Source: Trueperaceae bacterium (GTDB taxonomy: Bacteria; Deinococcota; Deinococci; Deinococcales; Trueperaceae). Taken from it: 42,750 bases of DNA. A program made the translations under genes and the position numbers. The number at the start of each line of letters is the position of its first letter. Position 1 is the stretch's first letter. A model generated the notes under the pieces. The model did not search any database, had not been told where the DNA came from, and worked only from the letters and a program-made list of their open reading frames with translations. This document shows, in pieces, positions 7,919-16,457 of this stretch. Where the stretch lies: contig SLRS01000027.1 of the NCBI GenBank assembly GCA_007130855.1, positions 1 through 42,750 on the forward strand. The letters are read 5' to 3'.

Positions 7919-8503
7919 ATGGAGCCCGTGTACTTCCCCTCGCCCACCGCGTTTCGCGCGTGGCTCGAAGCGCACCACGCCGGCGCCGACGCATTGTGGG
8001 TCGGCTACTACAAGAAGGGTACCGGCATGCCCTCGATGACGTGGCCGGAGTCGGTCGACGAGGCGCTCTGCTTCGGTTGGATCGACGGTCTCCGCCGGAG
8101 CGTGGATGCCGAGCGCTACGCGATCCGCTTCACGCCGCGCCGCCGGGGCAGCAACTGGAGCCAGGTGAACCTGGGCCGAGTGGAGGCCTTGCTGGCTGAG
8201 GGCCGGATGCGGCCGGCCGGGCTGGCGGCGTACGAGGGACGCAAGCCCGATGCGGCGGGGTACACGCTCGCTGAGCGGCCGCACGAGCTGCCCGAGGCAT
8301 ACGCGGATGCCTTCCGCGAGCGCGACGAGGCGGCGTGGGACTTCTTCGCGGCGCAGTCGGCCTCGTACCGCCGCACCGCGATCGGCTGGATCCTCGAGGC
8401 GAAGCGCGAGGAGACGCGCTTGCGGCGGCTCGAGCAGGTCGTCGAGGCGTCGGCGGCGGGGCGGCGCTGGATCCAGGGGGCACCGAAGGGCATGACGCGC
8501 TGA
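7919..8503 (+). CDS. YdeI/OmpD-associated family protein
   Basis: A 194-residue protein with the family text 'WVGYYKKGTGMPSMTWPESV' and 'DEALCFGWIDG', followed by 'IRFTPRRRGSNWSQVN' and the C-terminal helix 'EAKREETRLRRLEQVVE'. The family is widespread and annotated as bacteriocin-protection or DUF1801-associated, with no defined enzyme activity. An alternative in-frame ATG at 7886 forms an ATGA overlap with the MmcQ stop and would couple translation; the family N-terminus agrees better with 7919. In the same frame, directly after the stop, lies a hydrolase remnant. Confidence 0.8.
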   Translation: MEPVYFPSPTAFRAWLEAHHAGADALWVGYYKKGTGMPSMTWPESVDEALCFGWIDGLRRSVDAERYAIRFTPRRRGSNWSQVNLGRVEALLAEGRMRPAGLAAYEGRKPDAAGYTLAERPHELPEAYADAFRERDEAAWDFFAAQSASYRRTAIGWILEAKREETRLRRLEQVVEASAAGRRWIQGAPKGMTR

Positions 8504-8530
8504 TGGAGGGCGGCGACACGCCCCCCGCGC

Positions 8531-8674
8531 TTCGAGGTGCAGGTCGAGACCGTGGCCCGCGCGCTGCCGGACGTTCGCGTGGAGACGCTGGCGGGGCAAG
8601 GGCACAGCGGCGACATCTTCGCGCCGGAGGCTGTAGCCGAGGTGCTGCTGGGGTTCTTGCGCGAGCACACGTGA
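8531..8674 (+). pseudogene. C-terminal remnant of an alpha/beta hydrolase
   Basis: Forty-seven codons read FEVQVETVARALPDVRVETL followed by AGQGHSGDIFAPEAVAEVLL and GFLREHT, the last strand, catalytic-His loop (GQGHSG) and last helix of an alpha/beta hydrolase. No start, nucleophile or acid residue precedes it, and the frame is entered straight from the YdeI stop codon. It is a truncated relic left after deletion of the first roughly four-fifths of a gene. Confidence 0.6.
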
Positions 8675-8696
8675 GGGTGGCGAGGTCACCCGTGCG

Positions 8697-10013
8697 CTAT
8701 CGGCGCGCGACCGCTCGTCGCCGCAGCGACGTGTGCCTCGCCGGATCGAGCAAGCGCAGGTCGATGCCGGGTGGTTCGCCCGCGATCAGCTTCGCGACCA
8801 ACCGCCCGGTGACCGGGCCGAGGCTGAGTCCCATCATGGCGTGACCGGTCGCGACCACCACCCGCGGGTGACGCGGGGTGCGCCCCAAGTACGGCAGACC
8901 GTCGGGACTGACGGGTCGGAACCCCGCCCACGTCGTGGCGGCGTCGAGTTCGGCACGCGCCAGCCGCGGGAAGTAGCGCTGCGCGGACCGCTTGATGCCG
9001 TCGATGCGCGCGGGTGCCAGCCGGGGATCGAAGCCGGCGAGCTCCATCGTGCCGCCGATGCGGAAGCGCCCGCCCACCAGCGTGGCCGACGCCCGCGCCT
9101 CGACCAGGATCGCGGCCGTACGCAGGAACTGGCTCGGGCGCTCGATCGTGAGCGCGTAGCCCTTGCCGGGTTGCAGCAGCAGCCGTAGCCCGAGCTGGCG
9201 GCCGAGCGCCACCGACCAGCTGCCGCCCGCCAGGACCAACGCATCGCCGCGCAGCGTGGGCGCCGTCTCGGGCGCGCGTGTGCCGTCGGCGTCAGCCGCG
9301 CGCAGCGTCGCCGTCACCGCGCCGCCACGTTCGCGCACCGCGACCACCTCGGTCCCGACGATGAAGCGCACCCCGTCGGCCGCGAGGTGCGCCCGCAGCG
9401 CCCGCATGAGCGCCGCGGGGTCGAGGTGGGCGTCCTCGGCCACGTGCACCGCGCCGACGACGTCGAGCTCCACGTCGGGCTCCAAAGCACGCAGCGCCGC
9501 GGCATCGAGGGTCTGCGCGGTGAGGCCCAGGTCGCGCGCCAGCGCTGCCGTCGCGACCTCCTCCTCGAGGCCGGACTCCGTGCGGCACAGCATCAGCAGA
9601 CCTCGCGGGGTGAAGCCGACGTCGATGCCCAACTCGGCGACGAGTTCGTCGTAGAGGCGCCGGCTCACCAGGTTGAGTTGGAGCAGCAGCGGCGCCGCGC
9701 GCTGCACCTGCTCGGCGGTCGCGCTACGCCAGAAGCGCCAGCCCCATTGCAGCAACGCCAGCGACGCCCGCGGCCGCACGTAGAAGGGGCCCGTCGGGTC
9801 GAGCATCCAGCGCAGCGCCTGCCCGACCACGCCCGGCGCGGCGAGCGGCACGAAATGGCTGGGCACGATGATGCCGGCGTTCCCGTGGGAGGCCGCCGCG
9901 TGGCCCTCAGGATCGCGCTCGACGACCGTCAGGTCGAACCCACGGTGGCGCAGTTCACGGGCGGCGCAGAGCCCGACGATGCCCGCGCCCACGACGATCG
10001 CGTGGCGGCTCAT
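8697..10013 (-). CDS. FAD-dependent D-amino-acid (D-hydroxyproline) dehydrogenase
   Basis: A 438-residue DAO/DadA-type flavoprotein. The Rossmann FAD motif VVGAGIVGLCAA is at residues 7-18, the second FAD segment 'LVLAGGSWSVALG' lies mid-protein, and 'GFRPVSPDGLPYLG' with 'VVATGHAMMGLSLGPVTG' near the C-terminus complete the fold. In the O2-tolerant hydroxyproline route such an enzyme oxidises cis-4-hydroxy-D-proline, the epimerase product, to pyrroline-4-hydroxy-2-carboxylate. It is the last gene of the operon, 40 nt after the epimerase. ATG 10013 is chosen because it places the FAD motif at the usual position; upstream in-frame sequence lies over the epimerase. Substrate assignment rests on context. 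Confidence 0.85.
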   Translation of the reverse strand: MSRHAIVVGAGIVGLCAARELRHRGFDLTVVERDPEGHAAASHGNAGIIVPSHFVPLAAPGVVGQALRWMLDPTGPFYVRPRASLALLQWGWRFWRSATAEQVQRAAPLLLQLNLVSRRLYDELVAELGIDVGFTPRGLLMLCRTESGLEEEVATAALARDLGLTAQTLDAAALRALEPDVELDVVGAVHVAEDAHLDPAALMRALRAHLAADGVRFIVGTEVVAVRERGGAVTATLRAADADGTRAPETAPTLRGDALVLAGGSWSVALGRQLGLRLLLQPGKGYALTIERPSQFLRTAAILVEARASATLVGGRFRIGGTMELAGFDPRLAPARIDGIKRSAQRYFPRLARAELDAATTWAGFRPVSPDGLPYLGRTPRHPRVVVATGHAMMGLSLGPVTGRLVAKLIAGEPPGIDLRLLDPARHTSLRRRAVARR

Positions 10014-10053
10014 GGCGAGCCCCGCCGCGGCCGTCGCGGCCGCGCGGCAGACC

Positions 10054-11001
10054 TCACAGCGCCCCCGCGGGCGGGATGCCGTCCCTGAATGGGTCGCCCT
10101 CCTGCCGCACCAACCACGCCTCGGCGGTGACCCAGGCACGGCCGGTGACGACCGGCGCGATCCGACCACCGGGGAGCGGCCGGTAGTGCGCCTCGAAGCG
10201 CGAACCGATCACGCTCTCCTGCAGCCACGGACGACCCGGCTGCAGCGCGCCGTCGTCGGCGAGGCAGGCGAGCTTCGCGCTCGTGCCGGTGCCGCAAGGC
10301 GAGCGGTCGTAGGCACCGCCGGGGCAGAGCACGAAGGCGCGGCCGTCGGCCGTGGGGCTGTCGGCCAGGAGTTCGACGTGGTCGATCTCGTCGCCGTCGT
10401 CCCCGGTGATCCCGGCGGCGGCGAGGCCGCGACGCACCCGCCACGCGAACGCCGTGAGCTCGGGGATCGCTGCGGCCGTGACCCGCAGGCCGTGGTCGCG
10501 GGTCAGGAAGAACCAGTTGCCGCCCCAGGCGACGTCGCCCGTGACCCGGCCGCCGCCGGGCAGGTCGACCGCGACGCCGGCGCGGGCCCGGTAGGCAGGT
10601 ACGTTGTGCACGCTGACGCGGCCGTCTTCGTGGAGCTCTGCCACGACCTCGCCCACCGGAGTCTCGATGCGGTGCCGGCCGGCGCCGAGGCGACCGCGCC
10701 ACGCCAGGCTGGCCACGAGGCCGATGGTGCCGTGGCCACACATGCCCAGGTAGCCGACGTCGTTGAAGAAGATCACCCCGGCGGCGGCCGCCGGGTCGAC
10801 CGGCTCGCATAGGAGCGCGCCCACCAGGACGTCCGAACCGCGCGGCTCGCGGACGACCGCGGTGCGCAGGTCGTCGTGGTCGCGACGCAGGCGGGCGAGG
10901 CGCTCGGCCAGCGGACCGCGACCGAGGTCGGGACCGCCGGCGACCACCAGGCGCGTGGGCTCGCCTTCGGTGTGCGAGTCGATGACGTGGACGCGTGACA
11001 T
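10054..11001 (-). CDS. 4-hydroxyproline 2-epimerase
   Basis: A 315-residue member of the proline racemase family. Both catalytic cysteines are present: C88 in GMCGHGTIG and C236 in [10 protein letters not shown]. As I recall, these are the same positions as in the Pseudomonas aeruginosa hydroxyproline epimerase. Two cysteines indicate a racemase/epimerase, not a 3-hydroxyproline dehydratase, which has Thr at the second position. It interconverts trans-4-hydroxy-L-proline and cis-4-hydroxy-D-proline. The gene sits between hypD and the flavoprotein. A TAAGCT -10 box in the 39-nt gap after hypD could give it its own leaderless transcript. Confidence 0.92.
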   Translation of the reverse strand: MSRVHVIDSHTEGEPTRLVVAGGPDLGRGPLAERLARLRRDHDDLRTAVVREPRGSDVLVGALLCEPVDPAAAAGVIFFNDVGYLGMCGHGTIGLVASLAWRGRLGAGRHRIETPVGEVVAELHEDGRVSVHNVPAYRARAGVAVDLPGGGRVTGDVAWGGNWFFLTRDHGLRVTAAAIPELTAFAWRVRRGLAAAGITGDDGDEIDHVELLADSPTADGRAFVLCPGGAYDRSPCGTGTSAKLACLADDGALQPGRPWLQESVIGSRFEAHYRPLPGGRIAPVVTGRAWVTAEAWLVRQEGDPFRDGIPPAGAL

Positions 11002-11008
11002 CGGCGTC

Positions 11009-11014
11009 AGCTTA
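11009..11014 (-). promoter_or_regulatory. internal -10 box before the epimerase gene
   Basis: TAAGCT on the minus strand, then 7 nt, then the epimerase ATG. It lies in the short gap after the hypD stop. No clear -35 is seen, so it is tentative. Confidence 0.4.
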
Positions 11015-11040
11015 CGGTGGCGCCCTCCCGGGCGCCAGCG

Positions 11041-13401
11041 TCACCAACCGCCCTGCGCATTCCGAGAGATGATCTCGTCTTGCAAGTCGCGGCCCAGATC
11101 GACGAAGTAGTCGCTGTACCCCGCCACTCGCACGAGCAGGTCGCGGTAGTCGTCGGGGTGCAGCTGAGCGTCGCGCAGCATCGCGTCGTCGACCACGTTG
11201 AACTGGATGTGGTGACCGTCCAGCCGGAAGTAACCGCGGATCAGGTGCAGCAGCTGCTCCAGGCCCGTGTCGCCCGCCAGCACCTGCGGCAGGAAGCGTT
11301 GGTTGAGCAGCGTCCCACCGGTGCGCAGCTGGTCCATCTTGCCCAGTGAGCGACACACGGCCGTGGGACCGTGGCGGTCGGCACCGTGCGAGGGCGAGGT
11401 GCCGTCGGAGATCGGCAGGCCGGCGCGGCGGCCGTCCGCCGAGGCGCCGAGCTTGCTGCCGAAGTAGACGTGGCACGTCGTCGACAGCATGTTGAGGTGG
11501 TAGCGGCCACCGCGCGTGTTGGAGCGGCCATCGATGCGCTCGAAGAGGGACGCGAAGGCGCGCCGCATGAGGTCGTCCGCCGTGTCGTCGTCGTTCCCGA
11601 AGCGTGGCGTGCGGTTGGCCAGCCGCGCTCGCAGCGGCTCCCGCCCCGCGAAGTCGGCGTCGAGGGCGGCGACGAGTTCCGGCAAGGTGAGCGTGTCGGC
11701 GTCGTAGACGTGCGTGCGGATCGCCGAGAGGGCATCCGTGGTGGTGCCGATGCCGCAGCACTGGATGTAGGTCGTGTTGTAGCGCGGGCCACCGTCGTAG
11801 TAGTCGCGACCGTTGTCGATGCAGTCGGCGATGACGGTCGACAGGAAGGGCGCCGGCATGCGCTGCGCGAACAGCCGTTCGATGCGCTGGTTGACCGCCA
11901 CCTTGGTGTCGATGGCGTGGTCGAGTTGCGCCTCGAAGGCGCGGTACAGGTCGTCGAAGGTGGCGAAGCCTGCCGGATCGCCGCTGCGCGGGCCGACGAC
12001 CGCGCCGGTCCGCGGATCGACGCCGTCGTGCAGGGCGAGTTCGAGCAGCTTCGGCACGTTCACGTAGCCGGTCAGGAGGTAGGCCTCCTTACCGAAGCAG
12101 CCGGTCTCGATGCAGCCGCTGGTCCCGCCCTCGCGGGCGTCTTCGAGGGTCTTGCCGGAGCGCAGCTGCTCCGCGACCACGGCGTCCGCGTTGAACACCG
12201 AGGGGTAGCCGTACCCCTTGCGGATGACCTCGCAGGCCTTGCGGAGGAAGCGGTCGGGCGTCCGGTGGCTGATCTGGACGTTGCTGCCGGGCTGCAACAA
12301 GTGCATTTCGTCGATCACCTCGAGCAGCAGGTACGACACCTCGCTGGTGCCGTCGCTCCCGTCGTGCCGCAGGCCGCCGAGGTTGACGTTGGTGAAGTCG
12401 TTGTAGGTGCCGCTCTCCTCGGCGGTCACGCCCACCTTGGGCGGCGCCGGATGGTTGTTGAACTTGATCCACAGGCACTGCAGCAGCTCCTTGGCGGCCT
12501 CGCGATCGAGTGTTCCGTCGCGCACGCCAGCCTCGTAGAAAGGCTGCAGGTGCTGGTCGAGGTGCCCGGGGTTCATCGCGTCCCAGCCATTGAGCTCGGT
12601 GATCGTGCCGAGGTGCGTGAACCAGTACGTCTGGACGGCCTCCCAGAAGTCGCGCGGCGCGTGCGCCGGCACGAAGCGGCACGCGCGCCCGATGCGTTCG
12701 AGTTCGGTCCGGCGACGTGGGTCGGCGGTGGTGCGCGCCTGGCGCTCGGCCTCCTCCGCGTGGCGTTCGGCGAAGCGGATCGCCGCTGCGCAGGCCAGGT
12801 CCATCGCCGCGAGCTGGTCGTCCTTGGCCTGTGCCGCCGGGTCGCGTAGGAAGTCGAGGGCGGCGCGAGCCGCGGCGATACGCGAGCGCCGGTCGGCGAG
12901 CCCCTCGCGGTAGATGCTGCCGTCGAGGGTGGTGTGGCCGGGCGCGCGCTGCTCCATGAACTCGGTGAACACCCCGGCGTCGTAGGCGCGCTGCCAGGCG
13001 AGCGGTACCAGCGCGAAGATCGCGTCGCGCGTGGTGCGGCCGGTCCAGTAGGGGATGACCTCGCTGCGGTAGGCGTCGATGACATCGGGGTCGACACGGT
13101 AGCGGGTCTTCGCGCGGCGGGCCAGGATCTCGAGGTCCTCCACGCTGTGGCAGGTGAGCTCGGGGAACGTCGGCACCACCTTCGGCGCGGGACCGCGCTC
13201 GCCGACGATGAGCTCGCCTTCGCCCAGGTAGATCGTCTGGTGCTCGCACAACTCCCGGTACACCAGGGCGCGCAGGACCGGCACCGGGTGCTTGCCGTGC
13301 TGTTGGCGGTAGACGCGGGTCACGTGCAGCGCCCGTTCCGCCGATACGGCCGGCTCGGCCTCGAAGCTCCGTTGCCGCAAGCGCGCGATCCGCTCGGTCA
13401 T
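11041..13401 (-). CDS. hypD: glycyl radical enzyme, trans-4-hydroxy-L-proline dehydratase
   Basis: A 786-residue glycyl radical enzyme of full length. The thiyl cysteine and its partner are C430 and E432 in GGTSGCIETGCFG; the radical glycine is G761 in RVAGYSDYF. Residues I recall as substrate contacts in Clostridioides difficile HypD are all present at a constant offset of four: F148, H156, D274, S330, D335 and Y446. HypD removes water from trans-4-hydroxy-L-proline to give pyrroline-5-carboxylate, later reduced to proline. The gene follows its activase by 4 nt. The enzyme is inactivated by O2, so it would work only under low oxygen. Related enzymes acting on D-epimers exist, but the matching contacts favour the L substrate. 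Confidence 0.93.
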   Translation of the reverse strand: MTERIARLRQRSFEAEPAVSAERALHVTRVYRQQHGKHPVPVLRALVYRELCEHQTIYLGEGELIVGERGPAPKVVPTFPELTCHSVEDLEILARRAKTRYRVDPDVIDAYRSEVIPYWTGRTTRDAIFALVPLAWQRAYDAGVFTEFMEQRAPGHTTLDGSIYREGLADRRSRIAAARAALDFLRDPAAQAKDDQLAAMDLACAAAIRFAERHAEEAERQARTTADPRRRTELERIGRACRFVPAHAPRDFWEAVQTYWFTHLGTITELNGWDAMNPGHLDQHLQPFYEAGVRDGTLDREAAKELLQCLWIKFNNHPAPPKVGVTAEESGTYNDFTNVNLGGLRHDGSDGTSEVSYLLLEVIDEMHLLQPGSNVQISHRTPDRFLRKACEVIRKGYGYPSVFNADAVVAEQLRSGKTLEDAREGGTSGCIETGCFGKEAYLLTGYVNVPKLLELALHDGVDPRTGAVVGPRSGDPAGFATFDDLYRAFEAQLDHAIDTKVAVNQRIERLFAQRMPAPFLSTVIADCIDNGRDYYDGGPRYNTTYIQCCGIGTTTDALSAIRTHVYDADTLTLPELVAALDADFAGREPLRARLANRTPRFGNDDDTADDLMRRAFASLFERIDGRSNTRGGRYHLNMLSTTCHVYFGSKLGASADGRRAGLPISDGTSPSHGADRHGPTAVCRSLGKMDQLRTGGTLLNQRFLPQVLAGDTGLEQLLHLIRGYFRLDGHHIQFNVVDDAMLRDAQLHPDDYRDLLVRVAGYSDYFVDLGRDLQDEIISRNAQGGW

Positions 13402-13405
13402 GGCC

Positions 13406-14314
13406 TCAACCTCCGACGACGGCCGTCACCCCGGCCCGGGCGAAGTGGTCCCGGCAGACGTCGAGCGCGGACCGCTGCTGGGGACGGGCGCCGGCGTGCC
13501 GGTAGGGCAGGCCGAAGCGCCGGTGCTTCTCCTCCGCCGCCGCATGGAACGGCAGCAGTTCGACGCGCGGGACGGGTTCGAGGGCGCCGATGAGTGCGGC
13601 CGCGCGCTGCAACTCGGCCGCGCCGTCGTTGTAGCCGGGCACCAGGGGGATGCGCACGAGGACGTCGACGCCCGCGGCCAGGAGCCGGCGCAGGTTGTGC
13701 AGGATCAGGGCGTTGCCGACGCCGGTGCCCTCCCGGTGGCGCTCGTCGTCGGGATGCTTGAGGTCGAACAGGACGAGATCGGCGAGTCCGCCCAAGGCCA
13801 CGGCGACCTCGGTCGGGGCGTAACCCGACGTGTCCAGCACGGTGTGGAGTTGGCGCTCCCGGCAGGCGGACAACAGCGCACTCGTGAACTGCGGCTGCGC
13901 GAGGGGCTCCCCACCGGTGACCGTCACGCCGCCGCCGGACTGGTCGAAGAACGGCAGGTCGCGCTCGATCTCCCGCAGGATCTCCGTGACGCGCATGGAT
14001 CGGCCCACCACCGCGCGCGCCTCGGCCGGGCAGGCGTCGGCGCAGGCGCCGCACACCTCGCAGCGCGCCGGGTCGGTGGCGACGCGGGCGCCCTCCCAGT
14101 GCAGCGCTGCGCGTGGGCAGGCGGCGATGCACGCCCCGCAGTGGAGGCAGCGATGGTCTCGTACGAGCAGTTGCGGCTCAGGCCACTGGCTCTCGGGGTT
14201 GTGGCACCAACTGCAGTGCAGCGGACAGCCTTTCAGGAACACGGCCGTGCGGATACCCGGCCCATCGTGGACCGAGTACCTGCGCAGGTCGAACACCACT
14301 CCGGTCGCCTCCAC
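13406..14314 (-). CDS. radical SAM glycyl radical-activating enzyme for HypD
   Basis: About 302 residues. The radical SAM motif C30-x3-C34-x2-C37 (GCPLHCSWC) is followed by an inserted ferredoxin-like domain with two 4Fe-4S sites (C56/C59/C62/C66 and C85/C88/C91/C95), then TGGEPL for SAM binding. This is the standard layout of activases that abstract hydrogen from the glycine of a glycyl radical enzyme. It is the first gene of the operon and ends 4 nt before hypD. The start is taken as GTG 14314, giving the usual N-terminus before 'GVVFDLRRYSVHDGPG'; no strong RBS is seen, and the frame runs open further upstream. Confidence 0.9.
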   Translation of the reverse strand: MEATGVVFDLRRYSVHDGPGIRTAVFLKGCPLHCSWCHNPESQWPEPQLLVRDHRCLHCGACIAACPRAALHWEGARVATDPARCEVCGACADACPAEARAVVGRSMRVTEILREIERDLPFFDQSGGGVTVTGGEPLAQPQFTSALLSACRERQLHTVLDTSGYAPTEVAVALGGLADLVLFDLKHPDDERHREGTGVGNALILHNLRRLLAAGVDVLVRIPLVPGYNDGAAELQRAAALIGALEPVPRVELLPFHAAAEEKHRRFGLPYRHAGARPQQRSALDVCRDHFARAGVTAVVGG

Positions 14315-14640
14315 GCACCAGCCCCGTCCGCGGCGTTGCGCCGTCGGCGCCCGAAACCACGACGAACGAAGCCTCGCCCGGCGGGCTCCCCGGCGCGTGG
14401 CGCACCCAGTTCCACACCACGCTACGCGCGATCGCGAGCGCCCAGCGAGGGACATGTGTCGCGCTGCGGTCTCGTGGCGTCGCAGGCGCAAGAGCCCGCC
14501 TCGCGGTGGTGCACGAAGCCGGGCGCTCGAGCCGCGGGCGGTCGCCCGAGGTCATGTCGGACGGATGCCGGAGCCTGGAACGTCTTGACTCAAGGTTCGA
14601 GTAGGCCGTGCAACGTCAGGGTGATGAGGGGCTGGCCGCG
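14315..14640. other. intergenic stretch, no gene recognised
   Basis: Upstream of the hydroxyproline operon I find no supported gene, no convincing promoter and no riboswitch-like fold. The minus strand reads a short protein-like text ('RWALAIARSVVWNWVRHAPG') near 14380-14450 that may be a fragment of a lost gene, but I cannot assign it. Confidence 0.4.
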
Positions 14641-14690
14641 GCGGGAGGCGAGTTCGGCGAACCCGTCTTCGAAGCCTCCGGCGCCGCGCC

Positions 14691-14771
14691 CTGCGCGACG
14701 CGCTGCCGACGCTGCTCGGCGACGTGCAGGGCGACGAGCGCGACGTCCTGCTCACCATCGCTCGCACGTGA
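14691..14771 (+). pseudogene. probable remnant of an AadA-like nucleotidyltransferase
   Basis: The frame reads LRDALPTLLGDVQGDERDVL followed by LTIART and a stop. The segment 'GDERDVLLTIAR' resembles the 'GDERNVLLTLAR' motif in the C-terminal helical domain of aadA-type aminoglycoside adenylyltransferases. There is no intact N-terminal catalytic domain upstream; a possible match ('EFGEPVFEA') sits in another frame just before. Assignment is by motif only and the remnant is short. Confidence 0.4.
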
Positions 14772-14841
14772 AGGACCGCGGTCAGCGGCTGCGGCAGGAG
14801 GTCGAGCGGGCGTGCGCCAGCTGAGGTTCATCGGGCCGGCC

Positions 14842-15053
14842 TCACGCTGGCGGCCAGGCCCCCAGGATGGCGCCGGCGATCGTGAGCGCGAGCACGTGGT
14901 AGCCGCCCGATGAGGAACAGCGGGGGCTTCGGCTCGCGAGAAGCCGACGGCCTCCATCCACGGTTTGCTCAACGCCATGTACCAGCCGGCCCCGAGTGCG
15001 AAGTACACCGCCGCCGCCACCAAGACGGCCCAGAGGTTCACGGTGAAGTCCAT
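14842..15053 (-). pseudogene. DUF1761 membrane protein gene with internal deletion
   Basis: The first 40 or so codons from ATG 15053 read as a normal DUF1761 N-terminus (VNLWAVLVAAAVYFALGAGW, then 'KPWMEAVGF'). The last codons, in another frame, read 'SGGYHVLALTIAGAILGAW', the normal C-terminal helix. The middle of the protein, which should hold about two more helices, is missing and the frame changes at the junction near 14910-14940. The RBS GGAGGTGC before the start is still intact, so the deletion may be recent. Confidence 0.65.
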
Positions 15054-15209
15054 GCCAGCACCTCCTCACGCAACCGCGATCGACCCATCATGCACGAACG
15101 TTCGCCGCGGCACGAGCGGCTCCTCCCTGGCGCCACGCGACGTGGGCTCGCGCATCGCGTCCGCCCCCTGCCCTCGTGGCCCTTCATCGTGCCGTAGGCT
15201 GGGCGGGCC

Positions 15210-15797
15210 ATGGACGTCGTGACCCACCCGCTCACGGAAGCGCGTTGGCCTGACCTCGAGGCCGTGTTCCTCGCCAAGGGCTGCTCGATGGCGCGCGGCT
15301 GCTGGTGCATGTACTACCGGGAGACGGGCCGGGTGGACCCGCCCGCTGGGGTCGGAGTGGCGGCCGATCGACGCGCCCGGCTGCACGCGCTCGCCGGGGC
15401 CCATCCGCCCGTCGGGTTGATCGCCTACGCCGGCGGGGTGCCCGTGGGCTGGGTGGCGGTGGCGCCGCGCGCGCAGTACCCGCGGTTGGTGCGTTCGCCG
15501 GTCGCCAAGGCGGTCGACGACCTGCCGGTGTGGTCGGTGGTGTGCTTCGTGGTGCCGTCGCCGTACCGCGGGCGTGGTGTGGCGAGGGCGCTGCTGCGCG
15601 GCGCGATCGAGCATGCCGAGGCGTACGGCGCGATCGCGCTCGAGGCGTACCCGATCGACAAGGCGGAGCGGAGCGACGCGTCATTGCTGTGGAACGGTAC
15701 GTTGTCGATGTTCGAACGCGAAGGGTTCGTCGAGGTAGCGCGCCGCCGGCCCGAGCGGCCCGTCGTCCGCATGAGACTTGGCGGCGCCACGTCGTGA
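15210..15797 (+). CDS. GNAT family N-acetyltransferase
   Basis: A 195-residue GNAT protein with the acetyl-CoA loop in 'VPSPYRGRGVARALLRG' (motif A, consensus R/Q-x2-G-x-G/A) and a C-terminal 'SMFEREGFVEVARR'. The Cys-rich start (SMARGCWCMYY) is seen in a subgroup of uncharacterised GNATs. A TAGGCT box lies 9 nt before the ATG. It is followed by a DHFR-like gene after 15 nt and probably forms an operon with it. Substrate unknown. Confidence 0.82.
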   Translation: MDVVTHPLTEARWPDLEAVFLAKGCSMARGCWCMYYRETGRVDPPAGVGVAADRRARLHALAGAHPPVGLIAYAGGVPVGWVAVAPRAQYPRLVRSPVAKAVDDLPVWSVVCFVVPSPYRGRGVARALLRGAIEHAEAYGAIALEAYPIDKAERSDASLLWNGTLSMFEREGFVEVARRRPERPVVRMRLGGATS

Positions 15798-15812
15798 CCG
15801 GCCGGTGATCCG

Positions 15813-16355
15813 ATGAGGCGGGTGCGCTACCAGGTCGCTTGCAGCCTCGACGGGTTCATCGCGGGTCCGGACGACGGCTTCGACTGGATCCCAGCAGAGC
15901 CGTCGTTCGACGTCGCGGCGCACTACGCCGAGTTCGACACGCTGGTGATGGGGCGGCGCACCTACGAGATCGTCCGGGCCACCGGCGAGCGCTTCCGCGG
16001 CAAGCAGGTCGTCGTGGTGTCGAGGACGCTGCGGCCGGATGAGCATCCCGAGGTCGAGGTGGTGAGCGAGGGCCTCGAGGACCGGATCCGCACGCTGCGC
16101 TCCGAGCCGGGCCTCGACATCTGGCTGTACGGAGGCGGCGAGCTCTTCGCGCAACTGCTCGGCTGGGGCCTCGTCGACACCGTCGAACCCGCCATCATCC
16201 CGATCCTGCTGGGAGGCGGGAAGCCCTTCCTAGCCGCGCCCGCGGTGCGTCGGCGGCTGACGCTGGTGCGCCACCGAGCGTTTCCGAGCGGGATGCTGCT
16301 CATCGAGTACGAGGTGCACAACGAGCGCGCCGGTGTGGAGGCGGCTCCGTCCTGA
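15813..16355 (+). CDS. dihydrofolate reductase family (RibD-C-like) protein
   Basis: A 180-residue protein with the RibD/DHFR-like fold: 'VACSLDGFIAGPDDGFDWI' at the N-terminus, 'MGRRTYEIV', 'IWLYGGGELFAQLLGWGLVD' for the NADPH-binding loop, and 'PILLGGGKPF'. These YwjB-type reductases are not true folate reductases and have unknown substrates. GGTGATC directly upstream pairs with the 16S 3' end. It is the first of three members of this family in the window. Confidence 0.85.
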   Translation: MRRVRYQVACSLDGFIAGPDDGFDWIPAEPSFDVAAHYAEFDTLVMGRRTYEIVRATGERFRGKQVVVVSRTLRPDEHPEVEVVSEGLEDRIRTLRSEPGLDIWLYGGGELFAQLLGWGLVDTVEPAIIPILLGGGKPFLAAPAVRRRLTLVRHRAFPSGMLLIEYEVHNERAGVEAAPS

Positions 16356-16457
16356 CGGCATCGCCGGAGCCGCGGGATGCCACACGATCTCGGCCGTCGG
16401 GCACCGGTGTGGGGGTATCATCGTCGCGCCCGACGAGCACACCGAGGGGTGACGGAC

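Noticed and set aside
11371-12849. Long plus-strand ORF (492 codons) opposite hypD
   Set aside because: It is an antisense shadow caused by high GC at third positions; its translation is low-complexity and hypD has clear catalytic motifs.
14583-14610. GGTTCGAGT, resembling a tRNA T arm
   Set aside because: No matching stem, anticodon arm or acceptor can be folded around it.
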